Of a stretch of DNA of 34,334 nucleotides, positions 17,912-25,517 are shown piece by piece. Below the pieces are notes generated by a model that saw nothing but the letters and a program-made list of their open reading frames with translations, did no database searches and was not told where the DNA came from. Location of the stretch: contig JABDJL010000092.1 of assembly GCA_013002505.1 (NCBI GenBank), positions 1 through 34,334 of the forward strand. The letters are read 5' to 3'. This DNA is from Lysobacterales bacterium (lineage in GTDB: Bacteria; Pseudomonadota; Gammaproteobacteria; Xanthomonadales; SZUA-36). The position numbers were made by a program, and so were the translations under genes. How positions within the stretch are numbered: the first letter of the stretch is position 1; the number at the start of each line of letters is the position of its first letter.

Positions 17912-18877
17912 TCAGGCAGCTGCCTGCAAAAGTTTTCTTAGCTGTTGTTTCAATTCCTGCTTGGCGGGCTTCGCCTGGCGGTAGACCTCTTGCGCCCTGA
18001 AGAATTCCAGCGACTTGATGTCCACGATTTCCGGTGCGATGAAGATATCGGGCTGCACTCGACGCAGCTTCTCGCCTACGATCGCCTGTTGCATGATGGT
18101 GACCGAATTGAACAGGGTTTCAAAATAGCCGGGTATCGAATTGTCCGGCCTGGTGCGCGAGCCGGTTACGTCCACCGCGATGATCAGGTCACAATCGTCC
18201 GTCAACAAATCGAACGGAACCGGGTTCACCGTGCCACCGTCAACCAGCACCTTGTTGTTGTGCGAGACCGGGCGGAACACGCCGGGAATCGCCATGCTGG
18301 CCTGCACGGCGGGCAGCAACTCGCCACTGTCAATGGCGACTTGTTCACGTGACCACAGGTCGGCGGCGACGATGGTCAGCGGGATATCGAGTTGCTCGAA
18401 ATGGTTGCCATCGACGGCCTTGTAAATGCGATCGACCAGGCGTTCGCTGGCCAGCAGCCCGCCGCTGCCCAGTTCCACCTCGAGCAGGTCTGTCCAGCCG
18501 ACCGCATCGTCCGACAACAGGCTTTCGATCGGGCCATCAGATTCGCTGACAAACAGGTCATCAATCAGCTTGCGAATGTTCGCGGTGGACATACCGCCTG
18601 AGTACAGCGCGCCGATCACGGCGCCAATGCTGGACCCGGCAATCCGGTGCGGTCTCAGGCCTTCTTCCTCGAGAGCCTCGAGAATCAGCACATGGGCCAG
18701 GCCGTTGGCGCCGCCTGAGCCGAGCGCCAAACCGATGCGCGGTGCCGCGCTGCCGGAATTGTCAGGGCTTCGGGCCAGCACAGAGTCGGGCGCTACAGCC
18801 GTCACAGTAGCTGCGGAAATACCAGCCACGAACTGGCGGCGGGATAATGAAGTGTGAGGCATGCTTGATTTCACCAT
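17912..18877 (-). CDS. Tat-exported patatin-like phospholipase (RssA-like)
   Basis: A 321-residue patatin-fold serine hydrolase. The N-terminus has a twin-arginine signal, SRRQFVAG (12-19), followed by a hydrophobic stretch and VLA-R, predicting export of a folded enzyme. The catalytic dyad is S83 in GSSIGA and the Asp of LVDGGTVNP. The oxyanion loop reads GSGGANGLAH (53-62): the usual Arg of G-G-x-R-G is Asn. The C-terminal tail is basic and coiled (KQELKQQLRKLLQ). It is most like RssA-type NTE-domain lipases, but a Tat signal is unusual for that group. ATG 18877 is used; ATG 18862 is an alternative that also keeps the signal. Confidence 0.87.
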   Translation of the reverse strand: MVKSSMPHTSLSRRQFVAGISAATVTAVAPDSVLARSPDNSGSAAPRIGLALGSGGANGLAHVLILEALEEEGLRPHRIAGSSIGAVIGALYSGGMSTANIRKLIDDLFVSESDGPIESLLSDDAVGWTDLLEVELGSGGLLASERLVDRIYKAVDGNHFEQLDIPLTIVAADLWSREQVAIDSGELLPAVQASMAIPGVFRPVSHNNKVLVDGGTVNPVPFDLLTDDCDLIIAVDVTGSRTRPDNSIPGYFETLFNSVTIMQQAIVGEKLRRVQPDIFIAPEIVDIKSLEFFRAQEVYRQAKPAKQELKQQLRKLLQAAA

Positions 18878-18913
18878 GAAGGGATGGAACAGAATCGCAA
18901 TAGGGTAGCAAAA

Positions 18914-18932
18914 TGGCGCGCCCGGCAGGATT
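18914..18932 (-). repeat. 19-bp copy of the 3' end of tRNA-Arg(CCT)
   Basis: TGGCGCGCCCGGCAGGATT (plus-strand reading) is identical to 19112-19130, the CCA end, acceptor 3' strand and part of the T arm of the tRNA gene 198 bases away. The copy lies downstream of the tRNA on its own strand. The 150-180 bases between hold the tRNA terminator and no gene. Confidence 0.75.
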
Positions 18933-19084
18933 TACTCGCGACATCCATGTCGCTCGCCTTCGCACAGCTCAGGTCGCAGCGCTTCGCTTGCGCGTCCAAA
19001 ACGGCTGTCCTGCCGTTTTGTCGAACCCCGGGCGAATCTTCGATTCACCAGTTCGCCTCCTGCTACGAGCACCCCAAACAAAAA

Positions 19085-19106
19085 AACCGCCAAAAAGGCG
19101 GTTTTC
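19085..19106 (-). terminator. Rho-independent terminator of tRNA-Arg
   Basis: AACCGCC (19085-19091) and GGCGGTT (19097-19103) form a 7-bp stem with a five-base loop. On the minus strand the stem is followed by a run of T (19084-19078), five bases after the tRNA 3' end. The other strand also has TTTTC, so it may act in both directions. Confidence 0.85.
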
Positions 19107-19111
19107 TTGTT

Positions 19112-19188
19112 TGGCGCGCCCGGCAGGATTCGAACCTGCGGCCCCCAGATTAGGAATCTGGTGCTCTATCCGACTGAGCTACGGGCGC
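19112..19188 (-). tRNA. tRNA-Arg (anticodon CCT)
   Basis: A 77-base cloverleaf. The acceptor stem is GCGCCCG/CGGGCGC with discriminator G and encoded CCA. The D arm is TAGCTCAGTCGGATAGAGCA, the anticodon stem CCAGA/TCTGG carries loop TTCCTAA (anticodon CCT, codon AGG), and the T arm is GCAGGTTCGAATCCTGC. Plus-strand frames across it produce the well-known false protein containing ARPAGFEPAAPRLGIW. A terminator follows directly, and a 19-bp copy of its 3' end lies farther downstream. Confidence 0.97.
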
Positions 19189-19259
19189 GTTGAAGTTCCG
19201 CATTGTACTGGCGACATGGCGATTTTGAAATTCAGATTCCTGAATCTTGCGCTTTCATC

Positions 19260-19889
19260 TCATGACTGCGCGGCAGCCAGGCACTCCCGGGCGCGCAGTT
19301 CAATGGCGTCCCAGTCTGAGCGCACCATAAATTCCGGCGCGAACAAGGGCGCAACAAAACCCACCGCATATGCACCCGCGCGAATCCATTCACCGGCATT
19401 GTGCTGGTCCGCGCCGTTGGTTGGAACAATCTTCAGGAAGGGCAAAGGTCCGAGGATCGCCTGCACGTAAGACGGCCCGCTGGCCGGGGCCGGGAACAGC
19501 TTGCAAAAGGTCGCGCCAAAACGATGCGCCTGGAGCATTTCGGTGGCCGTGTGGGTGCCCGGAAAGCTGGCCACGTTTAAATCTTTGGCAGCGCGAATGA
19601 CGGGTTCATCGACCACCGGTGAAACCAGGAATTGCGCACCATTTTCAACAGCCTTGTGTGCCTCTTCGGTGGTTAGTACCGTGCCGGCACCAACCGTGAC
19701 ATCACCGCGCGAGGCAAAGTCCCGGATCAACTCGAACACGCCTGGAACAGTGAGAGTGAATTCAATGAGTTTGAAGCCACCGCGTATGGCTGCCTCCATG
19801 GCGAGCGCGGCCTTTTGCTGATCGTCGGTGCGCAGGATCGCGGTGGCTTTCTCGGCGCCCAGTTGTTCAATGATGTGCTTAATGCCCAT
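19260..19889 (-). CDS. KDPG/KHG aldolase family protein (Eda-like)
   Basis: A 209-residue class I aldolase that cleaves 2-keto-3-deoxy-6-phosphogluconate or 4-hydroxy-2-oxoglutarate to pyruvate plus an aldehyde. The Schiff-base Lys is K130 (TFCKLFPA) and the general base is E43 (LIEFTLT), with GAGTVLTTEEA and FPGTHTATE as family blocks. The phosphate-loop motif PTGG is PTNG here, and the Arg of E. coli Eda (R49, in EVTLR) is Thr47. These changes suggest a substrate other than, or besides, KDPG. No edd or zwf gene is near; the gene is divergent (64 bases) from aconitase X, a 3-hydroxyproline-type dehydratase, which favours a 4-hydroxy-2-oxoglutarate or related keto-acid substrate. Confidence 0.85.
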   Translation of the reverse strand: MGIKHIIEQLGAEKATAILRTDDQQKAALAMEAAIRGGFKLIEFTLTVPGVFELIRDFASRGDVTVGAGTVLTTEEAHKAVENGAQFLVSPVVDEPVIRAAKDLNVASFPGTHTATEMLQAHRFGATFCKLFPAPASGPSYVQAILGPLPFLKIVPTNGADQHNAGEWIRAGAYAVGFVAPLFAPEFMVRSDWDAIELRARECLAAAQS

Positions 19890-19953
19890 GGGCCAAGTCT
19901 GGCAGTGGGCCTGAGCATTCGCAAGCTTTCAAATATCGGCTGCGCACTTCACA

Positions 19954-21222
19954 ATGCAAGGCGTGCTGAACTACAACGAAGAACAACGTGATTTTTTGCA
20001 GGGCGTGCACGGTGAGGCGGCCGCAATGGCCATGCGAATACTCTCTGACATGGCTCGTGTCGAGGGTGTGCGGGATTTTGTGGCGGTCACCTCGGCGCAC
20101 GTGGATGGTTGTGTCTACCACGGTGACACTGGCTGCTACTTTGCCGAGAAACTCGCTTCCGCCGGGGCGCGGGTGCGGATACCGACCTCGCTGAACGTCG
20201 GCGCCATGGACCTGAGGCAACCGTCCAATGTCCTGCTCGAGGGCGCTACGCGGGACCTTGCCATCCGTCAAATGAACGCTTATGTCGCGATGGGTTGTAC
20301 TCCCAGCTGGACCTGTGCGCCTTACCAGGCGGGCTTCCGGCCCTCACCGGGAGAGCAGGTTGCGTGGGCCGAGAGCAATGCAGTGGTGTTCGCCAACTCG
20401 GTACTGGGCGCGCGAAGCAACCGCTACGGAGACTTCCTCGATATCTGTTGTGCGATCACCGGCTATGCGCCCAACAGTGGTTTGCATCGCCCGGAAAACC
20501 GGTTGGCCACGCTGGTCATCGATGCAAGCGGACTGTCACGCAGCCTGAAGAAACGGGACGATTTCTACCCGGTGTTGGGGTGGTGGCTGGGTCACACCGT
20601 GGGTGCCAAAGTGGCAGCCATTGTTGGCCTGCCGCTTGACGTTTCTGAGGACAGGCTCAAGGCGCTTGGCGCGGCGGCCGCATCGACCGGCGCCGTGGGC
20701 CTGTTTCACGTGGTTGGTGTGACACCCGAGGCGCCGACGTTGGAACGGGCACTGGGCGGCGCCGAAGCTGTGAAGCGCATCGTGCTGAACCGCGAGATTT
20801 TACTCGACACGCATCGTCGAATGAGTCCTGCCGGGGACGAGCAACTGGATGTCGTGGCGCTGGGCAGTCCACATTTTTCAATATCCGAATTCAAAGTGTT
20901 GCTGGGCCTGTTGAAGGGCCGCAAGGCCGCGATTCCAATATATGTCTGCACCGGGCGCCACGTGATCGACGAACTTGGCCCGCTGGGTTTATTGAATGGC
21001 CTGGATGCAAGCAATATCACGGTCGTCGCGGACACCTGTGTGGTGGTGACACCGGTGCTCAGTTCTGATGGCGGTGTATTGATGACCAACTCAGGTAAGT
21101 TCGCCCACTACGGAAAATCGCTGACCGGTCACGATGTCGTGTTCGGCAGCCTCGAGGAGTGCGTCAACAGCGCCATCGCCGGTCGCGTGATTCGCGACAA
21201 GGCAGCCTGGGGGGTGGCGTGA
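19954..21222 (+). CDS. Aconitase X catalytic (large) subunit
   Basis: A 422-residue DUF521 protein, the catalytic subunit of two-subunit aconitase X. Diagnostic blocks: VTSAHVDGCVYHGD near residue 45, the strongly conserved MGCTPSWTCAPYQ (113-125), GEQVAWAESNAVVFANSVLGARSNR and the C-terminal TNSGKFAHY. Bacterial members are Fe-S dehydratases of cis-3-hydroxy-L-proline, giving pyrroline-2-carboxylate; archaeal ones dehydrate phosphomevalonate. The first is expected here, but no proline racemase or pyrroline reductase is adjacent. ATG 19954 fits the family N-terminus. The stop overlaps the GTG of the small subunit (GTGA). Confidence 0.88.
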   Translation: MQGVLNYNEEQRDFLQGVHGEAAAMAMRILSDMARVEGVRDFVAVTSAHVDGCVYHGDTGCYFAEKLASAGARVRIPTSLNVGAMDLRQPSNVLLEGATRDLAIRQMNAYVAMGCTPSWTCAPYQAGFRPSPGEQVAWAESNAVVFANSVLGARSNRYGDFLDICCAITGYAPNSGLHRPENRLATLVIDASGLSRSLKKRDDFYPVLGWWLGHTVGAKVAAIVGLPLDVSEDRLKALGAAAASTGAVGLFHVVGVTPEAPTLERALGGAEAVKRIVLNREILLDTHRRMSPAGDEQLDVVALGSPHFSISEFKVLLGLLKGRKAAIPIYVCTGRHVIDELGPLGLLNGLDASNITVVADTCVVVTPVLSSDGGVLMTNSGKFAHYGKSLTGHDVVFGSLEECVNSAIAGRVIRDKAAWGVA

Positions 21223-21626
21223 GTACCAGCAGCCGGGTTTTGGTCGCGGGCGAAGGGCAGGGCGAGGTGCTTCACCTTGGCGAGGGGATCAGTTTTTGGG
21301 GCGCCGTTGATCCATTGAACGGGACCATCATTGATCAGCGACATCCCATGGCCGGGCAAGGCATTGGCGCGAGGGTGCTCGTCATGAACCGCGCGGTGGG
21401 ATCAAGCTCCGGCAGTGCCATCTTGCTGGAGACATTGCATCGAGGCTGCGGGCCGGCTGGAATAGTGCTTGCAGAGGCAGACCAGATCCTGACGCTGGGC
21501 GCCGTCGTGGCCCGGGAAATGGGCTACGGCGTTATCCCGGTTGTGCAACTCGATGCGGTATTTTTTGAGCGCTTGTCCGGCGTGGTCTCAATTGATTCCG
21601 AAGGAATTATTGAATCCGTTCGTTAA
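21219..21626 (+). CDS. Aconitase X swivel-domain (small) subunit
   Basis: A 135-residue DUF126 protein that supplies the swivelling domain of two-subunit aconitase X. The active-site Ser loop is GSSSGSA, following GARVLVMNRAV, with the front block GEVLHLGEGISFWGAVDPLNG and the characteristic HPMAGQGI. The GTG start at 21219 overlaps the large-subunit TGA by the sequence GTGA, so translation should be coupled and the subunits made in equal amounts. The two genes are separate here, whereas other bacteria have a fused type. The ffs promoter follows within about ten bases of the stop. Confidence 0.88.
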   Translation: MSTSSRVLVAGEGQGEVLHLGEGISFWGAVDPLNGTIIDQRHPMAGQGIGARVLVMNRAVGSSSGSAILLETLHRGCGPAGIVLAEADQILTLGAVVAREMGYGVIPVVQLDAVFFERLSGVVSIDSEGIIESVR

Positions 21627-21631
21627 GCCGG

Positions 21632-21660
21632 TTGAACCCCCTGCCACGCTGCGGCACAAT
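21632..21660 (+). promoter_or_regulatory. Candidate promoter of ffs
   Basis: TTGAAC (21632-21637) and CACAAT (21655-21660) are 17 bases apart. A start near 21667 would give a 5' leader of about 34 bases before the mature RNA, which fits RNase P processing known for E. coli pre-4.5S RNA. Confidence 0.45.
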
Positions 21661-21700
21661 GCCACTCCCGTTGCCTGGAGCATTTTGGTAACGGTTCTAT

Positions 21701-21812
21701 GGTGGCTCCCGTTTGTCACCTCGCGGCGACTCATTGTGAACCCCGTCAGGCCCGGAAGGGAGCAGCGGCAGCAGTGAAATCGGGTGCCGGGGAACGGCGG
21801 GCGGGGGCCGCC
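21701..21812 (+). ncRNA. ffs: 4.5S RNA, signal recognition particle RNA
   Basis: The SRP domain IV core CAGGCCCGGAAGGGAGCAG is at 21747-21765, with the flanking GTGAACCCCGT and CGGCAGCAGTG. The ends pair as a long helix: the first 17 bases (GGTGGCTCCCGTTTGTC) pair with the last 17, many pairs being G-U, which fixes the mature boundaries to about 112 bases. The RNA binds Ffh and targets ribosomes making membrane proteins to FtsY. Its place just before dnaX is the usual one in pseudomonads and relatives. Confidence 0.93.
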
Positions 21813-21875
21813 ACTCAATCTGCTATAGTGATCAGGTAATGATTTTCCAGGCGCCAATTCATTGATTCAGTCCAA

Positions 21876-23498
21876 ATGAGCTACCAGGTACTGGCGCGTA
21901 AGTGGCGCCCCAAAATTTTTGAAGAACTGGTCGGCCAGGAGTCGGTTGTCCGGGCGCTGGTCAACGGCCTGGATCATGACCGTGTGCACCATGCTTTCCT
22001 GTTTACCGGCACCCGCGGCGTGGGCAAGACCACGCTGGCGCGAATCCTCGCCAAGTGCCTCAATTGTGAGGCCGGCGTTACTTCGAAGCCTTGCGGGGAG
22101 TGCGGCAGCTGCGTGGATATCGACGAAGGACGGTTCGTTGACATGATGGAAATCGACGCCGCGTCACGAACCAAGGTTGACGACACCCGTGAACTGCTTG
22201 AGAGCGTCCAGTTCACACCTACACGGGGCCGCTTCAAGGTATACATCATCGACGAAGTGCACATGCTCTCAACCAGCAGCTTCAATGCGCTGCTGAAGAC
22301 GCTCGAAGAACCACCCCCGCATGTAAAATTCGTTTTGGCCACCACCGACGCGCAGAAAATTCCGGTGACCATTCTATCGCGCTGCCTGAAGTTCAATTTG
22401 CGGCGCCTGTTACCCAACCAGATCAGCGACTATCTCGAAAAAATTCTCAGTGCTGAATCGGTTGAGTCTGAACCGGCCGCTGTGTCGAGGATTTCCCGGG
22501 CAGCCGACGGCAGCATGCGGGACGGGCTGAGTCTGCTAGACCAAGCCATTGCCTACGGGGGAGGCAAGCTCACCGATGAAGACGTCGCAAATATGCTCGG
22601 CAGTGTCGACCACGCGCACATTGCATCCATGCTCCGGGCCGTGGCGTCAGCCGATGCACAGCAGGTGCTGGAGCTGGTCGCGGAGCTTGCAGCGCAGGCG
22701 CGCGATCTCGAATCGGTGCTCGAGGAAGTTGCTGAGGTCTTGCACCGGATCAACCTCGTGCAGCTGGCGCCGGAATACCAGGATCCCGAACGCAGTGATT
22801 GGGAATCCATTGTGCAACTGGCGGACTTGTTGTCTGCCGAAGACGCGCAGCTCTTTTACGAGGTCGCCATCCACGGCGCGCGTGACCTGGGTCTCGCACC
22901 GGACCCGAGAACGGGCCTGGAGATGGCATTGTTAAGGATGCTGGCATTCAAGCCATTGGAAGAACCAGGTTCCGGACATGCCCAGCAAAAACAACCCGCC
23001 ACGGCCAGTCCACCCAAGGCGGCCGGCAAAGCCGCCGCGCCAGCCCGGACGAAAACTGCAGAATCCGTTGCTTCCGGGCAGGATGCTCAGAACAAGCCGC
23101 GGTTCAAGGCACCGAGGGACTCAAAAGACTGGCACGGCTTGATGCCGAAACTGCGACTCAGCGGCCCGGTCAGGGAGTTGGCTCGTAATATCGAACTGGA
23201 ATCATGTTCCGGCGACCGCTGGCAGTTCCTGATTCCGGATTCGGTCAGGCACTTGGGCTCGCGGGCCCTGGTGCAGAAACTCCAGACCGAGCTTTCCAGC
23301 CAGCTGGGACAGGCCATCAGCCTGCACGTACATACCGCCTCCGAGCCGCTGACAACCCCGGCGGTGGTCGGCGAGCAGGCATCGCAGCAGCGATTGAGCG
23401 AGGCAGAGCGCGCCATTTTGCAGGATCCGACCGTGCAGGAATTGCAGGAAGGCATGGGCGCGGAGATTGTCAAGGATTCCATCCAGCCATTGCAGTAA
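21876..23498 (+). CDS. dnaX: DNA polymerase III subunit tau (gamma/tau)
   Basis: A 540-residue AAA+ clamp-loader ATPase. Walker A is GTRGVGKT (45-52), the zinc module uses C64, C73, C76 and C79, Walker B is IIDEVHML, and the SRC sensor is in [12 protein letters not shown]. Domain III ends near residue 360; an Ala/Pro/Lys linker ([17 protein letters not shown]) precedes the tau-specific C-terminus that contacts DnaB and DnaE. It is about 100 residues shorter than E. coli tau. No canonical A-AAA-AAG slippery heptamer is seen in frame, so a frameshifted gamma form is not predicted. It starts 63 bases after ffs and leads dnaX-ybaB-recR. Confidence 0.96.
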   Translation: MSYQVLARKWRPKIFEELVGQESVVRALVNGLDHDRVHHAFLFTGTRGVGKTTLARILAKCLNCEAGVTSKPCGECGSCVDIDEGRFVDMMEIDAASRTKVDDTRELLESVQFTPTRGRFKVYIIDEVHMLSTSSFNALLKTLEEPPPHVKFVLATTDAQKIPVTILSRCLKFNLRRLLPNQISDYLEKILSAESVESEPAAVSRISRAADGSMRDGLSLLDQAIAYGGGKLTDEDVANMLGSVDHAHIASMLRAVASADAQQVLELVAELAAQARDLESVLEEVAEVLHRINLVQLAPEYQDPERSDWESIVQLADLLSAEDAQLFYEVAIHGARDLGLAPDPRTGLEMALLRMLAFKPLEEPGSGHAQQKQPATASPPKAAGKAAAPARTKTAESVASGQDAQNKPRFKAPRDSKDWHGLMPKLRLSGPVRELARNIELESCSGDRWQFLIPDSVRHLGSRALVQKLQTELSSQLGQAISLHVHTASEPLTTPAVVGEQASQQRLSEAERAILQDPTVQELQEGMGAEIVKDSIQPLQ

Positions 23499-23523
23499 AA
23501 GGCGCTTTTCGGAGGAACAGGAT

Positions 23524-23844
23524 GTGAAAGGAAATATCGCAGGCCTTATGCAGCAGGCCCAAAAAATGCAGCAGGAAATGCAGCGTGCCCAGGAAGAACT
23601 CGCCACGCTGGAAGTCACGGGGCAAGCCGGCGGCGGCATGGTCAAGGTGGTCATGAACGGCAAGCACGCGGTTCGCAGGGTCACCATTGACCCGTCACTT
23701 TCTGATGATATCGAGATGCTGGAAGACCTCGTGGCCGCCGCGGTAAACGATGCTGTCAACCGGGTTGCCACGGAAACCCAGGAGCGCATGGCCGGGATGA
23801 CGGCTGGATTGCAGTTGCCACCCGGAATGAAGCTTCCGTTCTGA
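23524..23844 (+). CDS. YbaB/EbfC family nucleoid-associated protein
   Basis: A 106-residue DNA-binding protein that dimerises and coats the nucleoid. The N-terminal helix is a Gln/Met-rich coil ([20 protein letters not shown]), followed by the conserved strand block [18 protein letters not shown] and a C-terminal helix ending with [15 protein letters not shown], the family signature. GTG 23524 has an excellent GGAGG eight bases upstream; the overlapping ATG at 23522 is out of frame and stops at once. It lies 25 bases after dnaX and 18 before recR, the classical order. Confidence 0.95.
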   Translation: MKGNIAGLMQQAQKMQQEMQRAQEELATLEVTGQAGGGMVKVVMNGKHAVRRVTIDPSLSDDIEMLEDLVAAAVNDAVNRVATETQERMAGMTAGLQLPPGMKLPF

Positions 23845-23862
23845 TCGTCGTCGGATCAAAGC

Positions 23863-24480
23863 ATGACGGCCCAACCCCTGCTTGAACAGTTGATCGATGC
23901 CCTGCGTTGCTTGCCGGGTGTTGGTCCCAAATCTGCGCAACGCATGGCCTTGCACCTGCTTGAACGGAACCGCGAAGGTGGTGTCCGCCTGTCCGAAGTC
24001 ATGGCACAGGCAATGCAGGAAATTGGTCGCTGCGTGGAGTGTCGTGACCTGACCGAATTTGAACGTTGCGGCATCTGCAGTAACCAATCCAGGGACCGCC
24101 GCCAACTGTGTATTGTCGAATCACCGGTTGACGTGCTGGCGCTCGAGCAGGCGACGACTTTCAGAGGCGTCTACTTTGTCCTGTTGGGCCGGCTTAGCCC
24201 GCTGGACGGAATCGGCCCGGCCGAACTGGGCCTCGATCAACTCGCGACGCGGTTCGAAGAATCGCCTCCGGAAGAAATCATCGTGGCAACCAACCCGACC
24301 GTCGAGGGTGAGGCTACAGCCTATTACCTGCAGCGCATGGCGGCCAAACATGACATTCCCGTTTCCATGATCGCGCATGGTGTTCCGCTGGGCGGCGAGC
24401 TTGAGTACACCGATCAAACGACCCTTGCGCATGCTTTTGGAACCCGGCAACGGGTCGCCCCGGAACCCGTCAAAGACTGA
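23863..24480 (+). CDS. recR: Recombination protein RecR
   Basis: A 205-residue mediator that, with RecF and RecO, loads RecA on gapped DNA. The N-terminal helix-hairpin-helix (LPGVGPKSAQRMALHLL) is followed by a C4 zinc finger with C57, C60, C69 and C72. The Toprim domain starts at LCIVESPVDVLALE, includes NPTVEGEATAYYL, and ends with the Walker-like THGVPLGGELEY region (AHGVPLGGELEYTD). Length and order are standard. It ends dnaX-ybaB-recR and converges with the comEA-like gene across a GC-rich hairpin. Confidence 0.97.
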   Translation: MTAQPLLEQLIDALRCLPGVGPKSAQRMALHLLERNREGGVRLSEVMAQAMQEIGRCVECRDLTEFERCGICSNQSRDRRQLCIVESPVDVLALEQATTFRGVYFVLLGRLSPLDGIGPAELGLDQLATRFEESPPEEIIVATNPTVEGEATAYYLQRMAAKHDIPVSMIAHGVPLGGELEYTDQTTLAHAFGTRQRVAPEPVKD

Positions 24481-24512
24481 CTGCAGCTTCACGCGCTGCC
24501 TGGCAGCAGTCA

Positions 24513-24539
24513 GCCCCGGGCGGTCCTGTCACCCGGGGC
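24513..24539. terminator. GC-rich hairpin between convergent recR and comEA-like genes
   Basis: GCCCCGGG (24513-24520) and CCCGGGGC (24532-24539) form a perfect 8-bp stem with an 11-base loop. It lies between the two stop codons. No T-tract follows on either strand, so termination strength is uncertain. Confidence 0.5.
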
Positions 24540-24547
24540 CGAAAGCC

Positions 24548-24838
24548 TCAGTCGGAATCTTCAGAGGCGAGCTGCGTTTCACCGTCCAGCATGATGACAC
24601 CGCGGTTCAGGTCTATCGTCCTGACGCCAATTCCCTTGACGTTGACCAGTTCGTCGATGTGCTGGAATTGCCCGTTCGACTCGCGGTAGGCGACAATCGC
24701 TTCGGCTTTTTTGAGCCCGACGCCTTTCAGGGCCTGGGCCAGTTCTTCTGCACTGGCCGTGTTGACATTGACCACGCTGGCAGCCCAGGCCATGACACTG
24801 AAAAGTGCGCTGAGCACAAATGTAAAAAAGACTTTCAT
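24548..24838 (-). CDS. ComEA-like helix-hairpin-helix protein, exported
   Basis: A 96-residue protein with a signal peptide (MKVFFTFVLSALFSVMAWA, cleaved after AWA) and one helix-hairpin-helix DNA-binding domain, VNVNTASAEELAQALKGVG...AEAIVAYRESNGQF...DELVNVKGIG. Such periplasmic ComEA proteins bind incoming double-stranded DNA and ratchet it across the outer membrane during natural transformation. An acidic tail (SEDSD) ends it. GGGAGGA lies eight bases before ATG 24838. It stands alone, convergent with recR; other com or pil genes are not here apart from the PilH-like regulator near the window start. Confidence 0.88.
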   Translation of the reverse strand: MKVFFTFVLSALFSVMAWAASVVNVNTASAEELAQALKGVGLKKAEAIVAYRESNGQFQHIDELVNVKGIGVRTIDLNRGVIMLDGETQLASEDSD

Positions 24839-25039
24839 GGTGTCCTCCCTTGTTGATGATTTTGCAGAATCCCGGTGATTCCGGAAGTCAGCGTTCAGGC
24901 TAGGAATTTCGCGAAGGGTGCGATAGCGGCAATCGCTGCGGACCGCCGTCGGAGATTTGCTTTTCGGTTGCAGAATTTGCTCTCAGGTTTTGAGAATGCG
25001 ATGCGCTCTAATACGCTCATCACGTTAAGGAGTCGGCCC

Positions 25040-25267
25040 ATGAATGCGAAAAAAGATCTGATTGGAAAAACCATTTCTGGCCTCGTGGCGGTCCAGGACT
25101 GCGATGATGAACCCGTCAAAATCTGGATGCTGCAATTCACCGACGGCACCCACATCGAGTTCGTTTCCCCACAGGCCAGGCGCCGCATCAGGGTGGCGGC
25201 TCGTGGTGTCAGGCGTCGTCCCGGCGCCCATCCGCCTGAAGCTCAACTGGCGCTTAATGTGGCGTGA
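25040..25267 (+). CDS. Small orphan protein, 75 aa
   Basis: A 75-residue protein of no recognised family. It starts MNAKKDLIGKTISGLVAV, has a beta-rich middle (VKIWMLQFTDGTHIEFVSP) and a very basic stretch, RRRIRVAARGVRRRPG. There is no signal peptide or membrane segment. ATG 25040 has AAGGAG seven bases upstream, which supports real translation; the frame stays open farther upstream but without initiation signals. The stop is four bases before the paired DnaA boxes. The basic C-terminal half would allow nucleic-acid binding, which is inference only. Confidence 0.6.
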   Translation: MNAKKDLIGKTISGLVAVQDCDDEPVKIWMLQFTDGTHIEFVSPQARRRIRVAARGVRRRPGAHPPEAQLALNVA

Positions 25268-25271
25268 AATG

Positions 25272-25294
25272 TTATCCACAAAAACTGTGGATAA
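25272..25294. promoter_or_regulatory. Inverted pair of perfect DnaA boxes
   Basis: TTATCCACA (25272-25280) faces TGTGGATAA (25286-25294) across five bases, AAAAC. With flanking bases it is a 10-bp perfect inverted repeat, so it could also form an RNA hairpin after the 75-aa gene, but no T-run follows. Confidence 0.7.
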
Positions 25295-25382
25295 CCCTGT
25301 GAGCAAAACCACGGTGTCACAAGCGCGGTGTGGCCAAGTCCGGATTGGTTAAAAATTGACCAACTGAGTTTTGCATATTAAA

Positions 25383-25395
25383 AATCAATAACTTA
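25383..25395 (+). promoter_or_regulatory. IHF-consensus site 1
   Basis: AATCAATAACTTA fits WATCAANNNNTTR exactly and is preceded by the A/T run TATTAAA, as in strong IHF sites. Confidence 0.45.
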
Positions 25396-25465
25396 ACTGG
25401 AGCAGCACGAATCGGCGCGGAAAAAAAAGACTGTCATCAAATCGAAATATGAACAATCAGTTACT

Positions 25466-25474
25466 TGTGTATAA
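25466..25474 (-). promoter_or_regulatory. Third DnaA box
   Basis: On the minus strand it reads TTATACACA, which matches the R-type consensus TTATNCACA. It lies 172 bases right of the inverted pair, beyond IHF site 1. Confidence 0.5.
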
Positions 25475-25504
25475 ACAATTCAAACCAGTTCTAACTAAAC
25501 GCGA

Positions 25505-25517
25505 TAAGTGATTGATT
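25505..25517 (-). promoter_or_regulatory. IHF-consensus site 2
   Basis: On the minus strand AATCAATCACTTA fits WATCAANNNNTTR exactly. It is oriented opposite to site 1. Confidence 0.45.

Noticed and set aside
18884-19470. Open frames across the tRNA-Arg giving proteins with ARPAGFEPAAPRLGIWCSIR-like text
   Set aside because: This is the familiar false translation of the strand opposite a tRNA; the tRNA cloverleaf explains the region.
22433-22446. A-run in dnaX as a programmed frameshift site
   Set aside because: The run GAAAAAATT is not in the phase of a slippery heptamer and no early stop in the -1 frame with a stimulatory element is evident at the expected place.
25271-25295. The 10-bp inverted repeat read as a transcription terminator of the 75-aa gene
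   Set aside because: No T-tract on either strand, AT-rich stem, and both arms are exact DnaA boxes; kept as DnaA sites.
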